Below, piece by piece: positions 46,580-58,206 of a stretch of 64,000 nt of DNA. Made by a program: the position numbers and the translations under genes. Source of the stretch: Arachis hypogaea (Eukaryota > Streptophyta > Magnoliopsida > Fabales > Fabaceae); NCBI RefSeq assembly GCF_003086295.3, contig NC_092045.1:88178693-88242692 (forward strand). Reading direction: 5' to 3'. The notes below the pieces were generated by a model. That model made no database searches. It saw nothing but the letters and a program-made list of their open reading frames with translations, and was not told the origin of the DNA. Every line of letters begins with the position of its first letter. Positions within the stretch are counted from its first letter, which is position 1.

Positions 46580-46795
46580 CGCGTGCTCATTTTTTTTATA
46601 ATCTGAAAAATGCAGAATGTAGTGTTAATATGAATGTGATGCAAAACTCCAGGTTCAATATAACAAAATAAAATAAAATTCAAAAACAAATAAAACTAAA
46701 TAAAAATGAAAAAGGACGATCATACCATGGTGGGTTGTCTCCCACCTAGCACTTTTAGTTAAAGTCCTTAAGTTGGACATTTGGTGAGCTTCCTG

Positions 46796-48307
46796 TTATG
46801 GTAGTTTATGCTTGTACTGATCTAGGAATCTCCACCAATGTTTGTGATTCCAGTGTCCTCCGGGGTCCCAAACTAGGCACAGAAAGCCTTCAAGTAAGTT
46901 AAAGCAAGTGACCAGGCCCCAAGAGTGGTGATTGATAGAATGGATTCCGGGGTCCCAGACCTTGCCTTTGCACCCGTCTTTTGGTTGAGCAATATTGTTC
47001 CCTCCGGGTGGCAAGCAGTCTGAATTCTCACGTAAGCGGCCAAACAACTTCCTAGACCCATTCAATTGAGCTTTACACTAACCTTTACATTTAAACCTTG
47101 AGCACACAACCATGTTGAACCTTGCTTGACAATTCTTATCACTGGCCATCTTCCTCTTACTCTTAATGCCACAAAGAGCTCTAAGTTGACCATCCGTCTC
47201 CAGTAGCCCATATTCAAGTGGAGTTAGAAAGCTATGGGATATGAATTTTACCCACTTGAATGTTGTAAAGGATGATGGAAACTTAGGGGGAGGGGTTTCC
47301 AACAACTTTGGCAAGGTAATTTCAAGCTCCACTCCCTTGTGCTCTTCTTTGACATCTTCTACCTCTTGATCAACCTCTACAAAATCTTCAACCATGAGCT
47401 ACCTCGGAGGTTGTACGCTCTTCTCAACATCAACATCAAACTCCGTGGACGGAGGCTCTGTGGCTGGACTTTCCAATGGAGGTACAACATCTCTTAAGTC
47501 TGCAACCACTTCTTCCTTTTTAATAATTGCTGCTTTGTCCAGTTGTTTAAGTATAAAATCGTACTCATCCTCGATGTTTTTCTTTTTATGACAACTCCTT
47601 TCAACTATTCTTTCATCTTCAAGGGTCTCTCCTACCCTTACCCGTAGGGCCTCCTCTAGCTCTTTATGAAGTATGGATTCGCGAAGATGATTCCTTTTTT
47701 CCTGTTCCATATCAATAGCATAATTGGGATCATCTTGCTCTTGGATTAATGGATGTGGGTGCTCTTCCATGGATGATGGTGATGGGATGGAGAGATTATT
47801 CTGTGGTTGAAAAGGAAGTGTACCAGAGCTTGAGGGTTGATTGTTGAAGGGATTTGGTAATCCGATTTGGGCGGCGAGAGCTTGTATAGTAGAGTTTAGA
47901 TCGACAAGTGCTTTCTCCATGGAGGTTCGGAGTAGATAGGAGGGTTCATTTGGTTCATAAGGTGGTTGGTATGGTGAATGAGGGTTAGGGTCATATGGAG
48001 GTGAATGGCGGAAAGGGGCTTGTGAGTGTGGTGGGTCGAGCTTGTGTTGAAAGGATGATCTCTGAGCATAGGGTGGGGCTTGTTGGTAGCTACAAGGTGG
48101 TCCACCATATCTATCAGCTTGGGATGCATTGTAGCCTGGTCTTTGTCCATGATATCTAGGATGGTGTTGTTGCCTAAAGGGTTGATTAGATCCTCTTGAC
48201 TCCATCCATCCTTGATTGGTCTGACCTTGATGCATATTCCTGCTGTGGTTTCTATTTCCTTCAACAAAGTTAGAACCAAACTCAAAGTGGGAGGGGTGAG
48301 AATTCAT
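46796..48307 (-). pseudogene. ORF1 of element B, interrupted by two TAG codons
   Basis: Starts MNSHPSHFEFGSNF at 48307 and follows ORF1 of element A to the end (NHKHWWRF, stop near 46796). It has the same proline-rich, acidic and conserved C-terminal parts. A TAG at 47396-47398 stands where A has Gln, and another near 47075-47077 stands where A has Trp. Apart from these the frame is open. Function unknown; probably a structural, gag-like product. Confidence 0.7.
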
Positions 48308-48422
48308 AGTAGTTATCAGAAATAAGGGGGAAAAAGGAGAAACAAATAAACAAGTAAAAGAAAAATATATTTTTTTTAGAAAAATATTTACAATAACCAA
48401 TAATAAGGCACAAGTTTGCAAT

Positions 48423-48440
48423 TCCCCGGCAACGGCGCCA
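48423..48440 (-). other. Primer binding site of element B, tRNA-Asp type
   Basis: On the minus strand TGGCGCCGTTGCCGGGGA, complementary to the 3' end of plant tRNA-Asp, 2 bp from the 5' LTR. Confidence 0.9.
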
Positions 48441-48442
48441 TT

Positions 48443-49390
48443 TCGACGTTAGAATTTTTGCTAGTAAAGAATTTCATAAAAACAGTCGCGTTGTAGATAT
48501 AGTCTCTAAACCGACAAAAATCCCTTCGTACAAACGTTTTGGTTGTCACAAGTAACAAACCCCTTTAAAATTGATAACCGAGTATTTAAACCTCGGGTCG
48601 TCTTCTCAAGGAATTGCAGGGATGTATGTTCTTATTATTGGTTATGAAAAAGTGTGTTTGGGGTTTTGGATTAAGGTAAAAGGTACGAGTATATTTTTAA
48701 AGCAATAAAAATAAATAAATATCTGTAAAATAAACTCTTGGCAAGGTATGTGAACTGGAGGTCCTATCCCAGTTATCCTTATCAATTGTAATGAGAATTG
48801 AATTTTTTTTCCCACTTTGTTAACCTCTAACTATGAAGGTAAGTTAAGTGGATGAATTCCAATTTTCAATTAACAATGAGTTTGATAACTCAAGAGTCAC
48901 CAATTAATCAACCACAGCCAAGAATGTAAAAAGCTAAATTAAAATTATAAATATCTGAAATACCTTCAATTCATTCAAAGCAGTAAAATCTAACATGGAA
49001 AATATTCATAAGCCAATTGGGCAACAGGAAAATCCAAATTATTTATATCAATAAAAAAAAGCAATCATCAATCTGAAATATCTCAAATAACATTAATTAA
49101 GAAAATCAATCTAAACATGGAACATTGAAAATAAATAAAAATAAAGAACCTGGGATTGAGAGTCACTCCTAAAACTAAGAGAAGTCCTAATCCTAAGAGA
49201 GAGAGAGAGGAGAGAACCTCTCTCTCTAAAACTACATCTAAAACATAAAAAGTGAATTATGAGTGCCTTCTTATGAATGGATGCATTCCCCCACTTTATA
49301 ACCTCTGGTCTATGCTTTCTGGACTTAGATTTGGGCCAAAAAGGGGTTTAGAACTCGCTGGGGCGTGTTCTGTAATTTTTTGGGGCGTGT
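48443..49390 (-). repeat. 5' LTR of element B, inner part
   Basis: Matches 40925-41868 closely. It is interrupted at 49390 by element C and resumes at 59689. Confidence 0.9.
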
Positions 49391-50835
49391 TTAAATTCTC
49401 ATTGTAAAGTATAGTTTCTAAACCAAACAATAATCCTTTCGTACAAAAAGTTGTTTGTCACTAAAACAAACCCCTAAATTTATAAACCGAAGTATTCAAA
49501 CCTCGGGTCGTTCTCCCTAGGAATACAATAAAGTGTCTTGTTATTGGTTGTGAGTTATTTTGGGGTTTTTGATAAGAGGCATGAAAGTAAATGGCAATGA
49601 AAATAAACTAACAACTATAAAAGCTCTTGGCAAGATATGAGAATTAGAAATCCTATCCTAGTTATCTTACTCAATTGTGATGGGAATTGTTCATCGCTCC
49701 CACTTAGTTAACCTCTAACCATGGAGGAAAGTCAAGTGGATGAATCAATTTGATTCCTCAAGTCCTAATCAAATCCTAAAGGAAAGACTAGCTTTAGAGA
49801 TATTCAAATCAATTAGCAACTTCTAATTATCAATCAACAAAGGAATTAGATAACTCAAGAGTCACTAACTACTCTACCTAGGCCAAGAGGAACAAAATCT
49901 ACTCTAAAACCCAACCAAGCATTTCATCAAACACTTGGAAGGCATACAAGAAAAGCATAGTAAATCAACAACAAGAGTAGAATCTAACAACAATTATTGC
50001 AAAGAATTAACAACAACAATCAAGGAAATCACAATTATCATGAATTACCTCAAATTGCATTATTGACATGAAACTAAAGAACAACAATCTATCCAAAACA
50101 AAATGAAGAACTACAATTATAAAAACACATAACTAGAAAGTGAGAGATGAGAGGATTGAGAATTGATAAAGGACAATTGAATCAAAGCATGAATTAAACC
50201 TAGATCTAAGAAGAGAGATTAACCTAAACCTAATTCTAATCCTAATTCTAGAGAGAAGTGAGAGCTTCTCTCTCTAGAAAACTAAACTAAAACTAATCCT
50301 AGTGAGAGTGTATGTATGTATGAACATGTGTTGTCAATCCCCTTCAATCCTTGGCTTTTATGTGCATTTTGGCGCCAAAGTTGGTTGCTGAAACCTCTCC
50401 AAAATCGCCAGGCACGTGTTACATAAATGAAGCCATGTGCCATCATCGGCGCGTGTGCGCACGGTACGCGTGCGCGTCCTTGGCCTGTTTCGCAATGTGC
50501 GCGCGAGCGCCTTGTGCGCGTGCGCGTGTATGGCCTGGATCGATTCTTTTGGCTTTTAATGCTTCTCTCCACTTGTATGCTTCCTTCCTTGCTTCCTTTG
50601 ATCCATGTCTAGCCTATTTCATCCTGAGATTACTAGTAAACACATCAAGGCATCTTATGGAATCAAAGAGAAATTAGAATTCATCAAGATAAGACTTAAA
50701 AAGCATGTTTTTACGCTTAAGCACGAATATGGGAGAGATAACAAAACCATGCTAATTCATAGGCTAAATGTGACAAAAGGTTATCAAAATACTCTAAATT
50801 CGATACAGAACAAACCGTCAAATTGGGGTTTGTCA
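49391..50835 (-). repeat. 3' LTR of element C
   Basis: On the minus strand it begins TGACAAACCCCAATTTGACG at 50835. It contains dyad pairs at 50449 and 50499, 50 bp apart. Confidence 0.9.
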
Positions 50836-50836
50836 A

Positions 50837-50874
50837 CCTCCCCACACTTAAACCTTAGCATGTCCTCATGCTAA
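50837..50874 (-). other. Polypurine tract and AGGA hairpin of element C
   Basis: On the minus strand, stem TTAGCATG / CATGCTAA with loop AGGA (50855-50874), then TTTAAGTGTGGGGAGG one base from the LTR. Confidence 0.85.
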
Positions 50875-52571
50875 AATAAGAAGGAACCAAAGGTTATGAC
50901 ATTTATTGAATGCAACTAAACTATATGAATCCTATCTAAATGCGACTACCCTAAGATGAATGCAAATGCTAAATTCAAACATGTCAAATTGCCAAGAGAG
51001 CATGTGTAAGCACAAGGGCTAGGCAATAGGAATTAATTCCAACCACAATTGTATTGAATTATCAATAAGAATTTAAACTTGCAAGAATATAGATAATATG
51101 GGTGAACACATGTGATTGAACTTTTGAACCCTCATCGGATTGTGTATCCGCTCTATTCACCCAAGTGTTTAAGGGTCAATTCACTCGATTCTCTTCTAAT
51201 CAAGCTTTCCGAAATTTGATTTTCTTCTAACAATCAACATTTGTTCAATGCATGCATACATTCATCATGAGGTCTTTCATTTAGGTTGTAATGGGGTTAG
51301 GGTCAAGGTAGGATCATTTATGGTTAAGTGGGCTAGAATTCGAATCTTTGATTAGCATAGACTTCCCCACCTAATTATATAATGACCTATACAAACTCAA
51401 ACTATTCTAACTACCCATTCTTCACTTTCTCTTACATATTCATGCATTTCCTATTTGATTCATAACACCTATGCATTGATCCCTTTTTATTGACTTCACT
51501 TTGGGGCATTTTGTCCCCTTTTTATTATTTTCTTTCTTTTGTCTTTCTTTTTCTATTCTCTTTTGTTTTTTTTTTCATTTCTTTTTCTTTTGTCAAACTA
51601 TATACAAGAATATCAATGCATAAGGTCTATTCATTTGATTAATACATGAGTATGTACCCAATTCCTAAACATGAAAGTGTACTACCCCTTTTATTCCATC
51701 CAATGTTCCCAAGCCTCACCAACTTTGAATAATAAACACTCTCATTAGCCTAGGCTAATCAAAGATCCAAACAAGGACTTTTATTGGTTTTTCCGCCTTA
51801 GGCTTGTAATGAGCTAATTTTGAGGACAAGTTGGTTAAGCATAGGCTCAAAATTGGCTAACAATGGAGAATGAAAGGTTGGCTATTTGGGTAAGTGGCTA
51901 ATGAAGTAATGGCCTCAATCATATAAATGCATAAATACAAGAAATAAATGGACATATAGAATCAAGCAAATCAAGGATTACAATCATAAAAAGAGAACAA
52001 TTTCACACAAGAATGGAAAATAAGTGGTTATAAAGTGTAACCACATCAATAGGCTCAAGTCTCACAAGCTTGTGTTCTTAGTTCAATACATGCTCCACAA
52101 AGTATGAAATTCAAGCAAGTTTTACCAAAAATTTTCCTTTCAATCAATCGGGTTAATGCCCTATATTTAAACTTCTTGGAAAATTTCAATGTTTGACTAA
52201 GCATTGTTGTGATTGAAAAATTCAAAAATTTTCTTAGTTCACCCTTTTCCTTTCTTTTTTTTTCACTTTAAACCAATTTCTTATGCAAAAAGGGTGACTA
52301 GATATTTGCAATCCAAAATATGATTTCTAATCACAACCACAACTAAAAGTAGAAATAAACAAAAATGTATAAAGAGGAATCCAACTAAAAGTACGAAATC
52401 TAACATCCAAAATATCTAAAAATATCCAAAAGCATCAAAATATCTAAAATCCAAGATAAGCAATAAAAGTATCCAAAGCAAACTAGAAGTGCATCCAAAT
52501 ATATACAAAATGTGCGAAATGAGATAACTAGGCTGAAAAGTTCACCGGTTCCCAAATAGTGCTACCGGTGC

Positions 52572-52609
52572 CCTCCCCACACTTAAAACCAAGCATCGTC
52601 CTCGATGCT
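52572..52609 (-). other. Internal polypurine-tract-like module of element C
   Basis: On the minus strand, stem AGCATCG / CGATGCT with loop AGGA (52592-52609), followed by TTTAAGTGTGGGGAGG. The ORF2 stop codon overlaps the start of the stem. Confidence 0.7.
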
Positions 52610-53942
52610 AAACCGGAGGATCAGTGGGAGGTACAACGATAGGCTCAGGCTCTGACTGTGGGACCGGCTCCTCCTGAGTCTCTGGTGGCTCTGCAGTGTC
52701 TGGGGCATCCTGCTGGACCGGTGGCTCCGCAGCCTCCTCCTGATGATCCTGCTCATCGGAGGCCGGAGAATCGGGAAGAGGGGGTAGCTCAAGGCCCTGG
52801 GCCACAAACATCTGGTCTATCCGATCCAGGCGGCGTCGGATATGGCGCTTCTCACGCTCTAAGAACCGGAAAAGACGCTGGACTAGGAGATATGTAGGCT
52901 CAGGTGCTGCTGGTGGATCAATGGATGATGAAGGAGCTGCGACTGTAGAGGATGATGGGGCAGCTGTAGGGGCCGAAGGTGAAGGTGTCCCCACAACAGC
53001 TCTGGCCCGAGAACGGCGTCTAGCAAGTGGCCTCTCGTGCACCCAACCACCCCAGGGGATAGTAACCTCCCTGTCATCAGCATCAGGGGGTGGGGGTCGC
53101 ACATCATCATCCAACCAAGGAACCTCGGCTAGGGCCGCCATACTCGTGACCAATGTAGGAAATGGGAGTAGGCCACGAATATGCGCCCGCCACATACACT
53201 GCCGGATGAGCCTAGGGAAAGAGACCTCCTTCCCCTCCATGACACACCCAATAAGTAGAAGCATCTCCATAGGAATCTCAGAGAAGCGGGTGGTGGGAAG
53301 GACATAGCAAGCAAAGATCATCTGCCAAGTCCTGGCCTCTCTAGTCAGATGAGTAAATAACATCCCTTTCGGCTTGGTATTGTTGGCATCCATAACCCAA
53401 GTAGCCTCTGGTAACCCAATAACAGTCCTGAGTGCCTCATAATCAAAGGTCATGCTGTGTATGGCTAACTCAGCCTGCTGATGGGCACACAACTCATCCG
53501 AGACATGCCTGCACTATAGCGCCTCCTCAATGGCAGTCTCAGTGATCATAATCTCCCTACCCCTCACCTGAACCGAATCTAATGTCGGACGGAAGAAGTT
53601 GCACTAGAATTCCTTCACCCAAGAAACATTGATATCCCCCAAATCCCAGTCAACAAAGTCAATACCCAAATCAATGATCCGACCGGAAATAGAACGTCTC
53701 ACATCCATCGGGAGAAGTAGCTTCTTCTCAATGTTGAGCTTTGTAGTCCGATATTTAGAAAACCGGAGCTCACAGTAGAGATTAGGGAATTTGTTCGGAT
53801 TGGTGGAAGGTAACTGCTGATTTTCTTTGTCCACATCATTCAGTGGGTTCTTGGCATAATTCTTATATGTGGAAGGAAGAGAAGGGGTAGAGTGTTTTCT
53901 CTTTTTGGAGGTAGTGGCTATGGCTTTGCCTTTGTCAGACAT
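52608..53942 (-). pseudogene. ORF2 of element C, putative plant transposon protein
   Basis: The frame begins MSDKGKAIATTSKKRKHST at 53942. It has a basic N-terminus, a central domain (DLGIDFVDWDLGDINVSWVK; YEALRTVIGLPEATWVMD; FSEIPMEMLLLIGCV; MWRAHIRGLLPFPTLV) and a proline/glutamate-rich tail. The central part resembles the 'putative plant transposon protein' family (Transposase_32-like, from memory), of unknown function. Two in-frame TAG codons, at 53604-53606 and 53514-53516, interrupt an otherwise open frame of about 444 codons. A pyrimidine-rich sequence ending TTTTTCAGG stands directly before the ATG, as if the ORF were reached by splicing. Confidence 0.6.
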
Positions 53943-55140
53943 CCTGAAAAATATGATAGAATATAGAAAACATTTAGCATTTAACAAATAAAGCATGTTC
54001 AGGAGACAAATGACAAAAAGAAACAACCATGATGTTGCAATGAATATGCAAAAGTGAACAAATAAACCAAGAAGGCAAGTTTCATTAAAAGTAACAACTC
54101 ATATTCAATATGCAAGAATATCATCATAATTTTGAAAGAATTGTTAAAGAGTAAGCGAAAGTTAGATGGTTAAAGAAATTAATGAGGTTAGAAAAGTAGA
54201 TTAGTGATATGATGATATTTATGCATAATGAAAAGAAAAGTTGTCGCTCATGTTCACAAATATTGTGCAAATCCGGGAAATCAAAAGAAAAAGAAAGTTG
54301 CCCAAGTTTGAAATAAAGATCAAAATGAAACCAATTTCCTTGCAAATCGGGCAGCATTCCGGCTTAAAACAGGACGTTCCCGGATGGCAAATCAGCACAA
54401 GAAGCATAGAAAACAACATCAAATAGGCAAAGCATCAAAAATCTCAACAGTGGTATATCATTCAGGCAACATGAGATGCACAAAATCAATCCAAAATCAA
54501 CAAACAACATCCAAATAAGCACACAACAATTTAAGCACGAACGGAGCACTTATCAGGCCTAGAATCCTCTATCCAGCCCTAGCTACCTAACCGCAATTAT
54601 TTCTATCTAACCTAGCATACAAAATTTGAATTCAACCTAACCAACATGCAATGTACTAACTAATATACATGAGCAATAAAAGAAAACAGAAAAAAATACA
54701 GAAACGGAGCAAGAACCTGGGAGCAGAGGGACGAATAGTGGAAGAGAAATGAGAGAGGAATGAGGCCAAGAACTGCGCCGCCGTGGTCGGTGGCGGTGGA
54801 GATTGCCGGCGCGGTGGTTCAGCCAGAAAACAAGAAACTGAGCAAGGGTGGGTTGGTGATGGTGGAAGAGGGGAATGAGAGAGCAGAGCGAGTGTGGGCA
54901 GAGCGAGAGTGGGTTACCGGCAGTGGCGACGGGGTAGTGGCGGAGAGTGCCGCCGGCGCTGGGACGGTGGTGAGCGGGGAGACAGAGGGAAAGAGAGAGA
55001 GATGAGTGGAGGAAGGAGAGAATGAGTGGGGTTGGGGGTGTTTCGTGGGAGGTAGTCGGTGTGGCGGTGGTCGGCGCTGCTACTATGACGGCGGTTGGGG
55101 GCGAGAGAGGAGGAAGAAGAAGATGGAGGTTTGGTGGTGT

Positions 55141-55985
55141 GCGCGACTGCGCAGTATGCGTCGCGCATTAGGGTTATCCCTAATTTTAAATCGACGCGAG
55201 CGCGCACCTCGCGCGTCCGCGTCCATTGAGAAAACGTGGGACCTACGCGTGCGCGTACAGTACGCTCGAACGTGGGTGGGCACATGAGAAAGGGACGCGT
55301 GCGCGTACAGTGTGCGCCCGCGTGCATGAGGTTGGGCTAGAGGCATAGAGTTGGCCCAACCCAGGCCTAACTCTCTGGAGAATGCCTGGAAGTCGCGCAA
55401 TCAGATCGGCGTGCACGCGGCATGTACGCGTCCGCGCGCAGTGAGAAAATTAGGAGGGCCACGCGTGAGCGTGCAATGCGCTCTGGCGTGCATGGGAGAA
55501 GAGGTATGGGCGCGTGCGCGTTCTGTGCGCGCACACGTGCATCAGATCGGGCCTGAGGCTTAGAGTGGGCTTGCGGCATGCCTAACTCTCGGGTCCTTGG
55601 CCTAGATTGGTGGCAGCACGCATGGACGCGAGCGCGGCAAGTGCGCGCGCGCGTACATTGCTAAGGTATGGGATGGCGCGTTGGCGCGATGTGCACGCTC
55701 GCGCAGACCGAGTTGGGCCTGGGGCCTAAAGCTAGCCCAGAGCTGGCTCAACTCTCTGGAGTTTGGCTCGAAATCTTGCGGCAGCGAATCGGCGTGGACG
55801 CGGCATGTGCGCGTCCGCTTGAATGTCTATGTTCTTAAAAACGGCGCGCACGCACGTTGTGCGCGTCCGCGTGGATCGAGTTGGGCTCAAGGCATAATGT
55901 GTGCCCAAGGATGGCCCAACTCTCTGGTGTTTGGCTCGTGGTGCATGCTCACAAGGACGCTTGCGCGTGCAGTGTGCGCTCGCGT
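55141..55985. repeat. GC-rich dyad array in the interior of element C
   Basis: Twelve pairs start at 55141, 55194, 55245, 55295, 55409, 55461, 55510, 55626, 55676, 55792, 55844 and 55957. Partners are 17 bp apart. From 55461 on, intervals alternate near 50 and 115 bp, a period of about 165 bp. The dyads are RCGCGNNCGCGT-like but with different bases from those of A and B. Longer spacers carry diverged copies of a GTTGGGC...CTCTCTGG segment. Overlapping frames on both strands are not genes. Confidence 0.85.
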
Positions 55986-56304
55986 CCACCCTTTTTTTTT
56001 TATCAGAAACAAATTGCTGGGTGCTCCCCTTGGTGTTCACAACTCTTATTCACTCAACCATCATACAATTCACAAAAAAATGCAATTTTGATATTATTCA
56101 TCTACTACTAAACACAACATGTATATGACTAAGCTAACAATTAAATTGTACAAACAAATATGTATGAAACATCTACCTACAATGGTAACTCAAATCACTT
56201 ATTAAGGGAATGTAAAAGATTGGAAAGAGTTTACCATGGTGGGGTGTCTCCCACCTAGCACTTTTAGTTTAAGTCTTTAAGTTGGACATTTGAGAAGCTC
56301 TTTG

Positions 56305-58082
56305 TCATGGTGGCTTATGTTTGTATTCATCCTTGAATCTCCAAGGATCCATGCTCCTCAATTGGTTGACAGAATTTCCAACCATTTTTATTAAGCTTGG
56401 GCAGATTTCTACCCAAAATGTGAGTCCCCATATTTGGTCTTCACGTATCGAACCGGGATCCCACATCTTATTTTCGCATCCATCCGTTAGTTGAGTTCCA
56501 TGATTTTGTCGGATGGGTGGCTGACATAAATGTGGTGGATACACGGAATTCTCTTTACTCCACCAACACTTCCTTCTAGATCCATACAAGGCGATCCTTG
56601 TCCCAACATCACCCCTATACCTTGAGGCCTTGACCTTAATGAGCTTAACACCTACTCTCCAACCACTACACAACTCATTCTTACTTTTAATTCCACAAAG
56701 AGTTCTAAGTTGACCATCATTTTCAATCAAACCATATTCAAGTGAGAAATTAAAGCTTAGAGATAGAGATTTTACCCACTTAAATGTTGTGTCAGATGGT
56801 GACTTGGGAAGGAAGGCTTCCCCACACTTAGACAATGCAAGATCTACCTCTTTGTGCTCATCTTTGGTTGTTTCCACCTCTTCACAAGCTTCTTCGAGTT
56901 CAACCTTTTCTCTTTTTTCACATGGCTTGGTGTTGACATTTTGTTTAATGGGAGGTGATTCAACTTTGGATAAGAATTTATCGATGAATGAATTCATCTC
57001 TCGATCAACCTCTTCATATTCTTCAATTTCAATGTACACCATGTCATTTTCATTTCCCGTGGGAGGTTGTACACACTCTTCTATAGCTTCAACTTCATGT
57101 CCATTGGAAGAGGATTCGATTGTAGATAAAAATTCATCCACGATTAAATCCATGTCTTGACAAGCTTCTTCCAAGTTTTCAATGATGGTATGCCTTGAAG
57201 GTTGCGCACCCTCCTCAACATCAATTTCAAGCGTCTTGGAAAAGTGCTCCATGATGCTGCATTCCCATGGACTCTCAACATCCCCTAAATTTTCAACCAC
57301 TTCTTCCTTTTCTTCAATGATCATTGGCTCCTCCAATTGTTCCAACACAAAATGGTATCCTCCATCCCCCACCGAATCTTCCAATTTCTCCTTCATGCTT
57401 TGTTCTTCTTTTGACTTTTCACATGGGATCATGGAAGTACCTTGAGCTTTCAAACATCGGTAGGCTAAGGTGGACACTACCTTGGTCAAGTTGGTCACAA
57501 ACTCAAGTGTATCCCGCTTCATGGCTTCTTGTCCTTGAAGTAACAAAGTGAGAGAATCGTTTATTGGCGCTTGTGGTGGGTAAGAAGGGTCGTCATTTTG
57601 GAGAGAGGGTTCATAATAGGAAGGTGGTTCTTCTTGGTAAGGTTGTGGAGATGGTGTGTATTGAGGTGGTTCTTTGTGGTGATCTTGATATGCTTGTGGT
57701 GGTTTTAAAGGTTCGTGCTCATAACGGTCATAAAAGTATGGTGTGGATGATCGGTCATATGATGGATATGGATCATATGAAGGTGCTTGGTATGGAGGGG
57801 CTTGTGAGAATGGTTGCGGCTCATGTTGAGGATGTGGTTCATAGGCATATGGTGGTGGTTCTTGAAAATCACAAGGTGGTTCACCATAGCCATTGGGTTG
57901 GTATGCATCATAGGATGGCTCTTCTTCATAGTGCATTGGTGGAGGTTGTTGCCATGAGGATTGATCATATGCATATGGCTCCTCCCACCTTTGATTGTTC
58001 CATCCTTGATACACCTCCTCATTGAAGCTCTCATACCTACAACATAAGTGGAACCAAACTCATAGCCAAAGTGAGAATTCAT
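56305..58082 (-). pseudogene. ORF1 of element C, frameshifted near the start
   Basis: The ATG at 58082 gives the conserved start MNSHFGYEFGSTYVVG. A frameshift near 58025-58030 then separates it from the long frame (58014-56305, about 569 codons) that begins YQGWNNQRWEEPYAYDQ. The rest has proline/tyrosine-rich repeats (PPPYAYEPHPQHEPQP), two acidic segments (EVEAIEECVQPP; EEVDREMNSF) and the family C-terminal part KWVKSLSLSFNFSLEYGLIE with DGQLRTLCGI. It is longer than ORF1 of A and B, mainly in the acidic middle. No zinc knuckle or enzyme motif is visible. Confidence 0.65.
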
Positions 58083-58185
58083 GGTAGAAAGGGAAAATAA
58101 AATTCTACACTAGCAAATGAAGCAAAAGCAAGATATTTACACTATTCACATATATACAACAACCAATAACACAACACCATTGCAC

Positions 58186-58203
58186 TCCCCGGCAACGGCG
58201 CCA
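58186..58203 (-). other. Primer binding site of element C, tRNA-Asp type
   Basis: On the minus strand TGGCGCCGTTGCCGGGGA, complementary to the 3' end of plant tRNA-Asp, 3 bp from the 5' LTR. Confidence 0.9.
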
Positions 58204-58206
58204 TTT

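Noticed and set aside
58186..58203. tRNA-Asp gene
   Set aside because: Only the 3' 18 bases match; the rest of a tRNA is absent. With the adjacent LTR this is a primer binding site. The same applies at 37276 and 48423.
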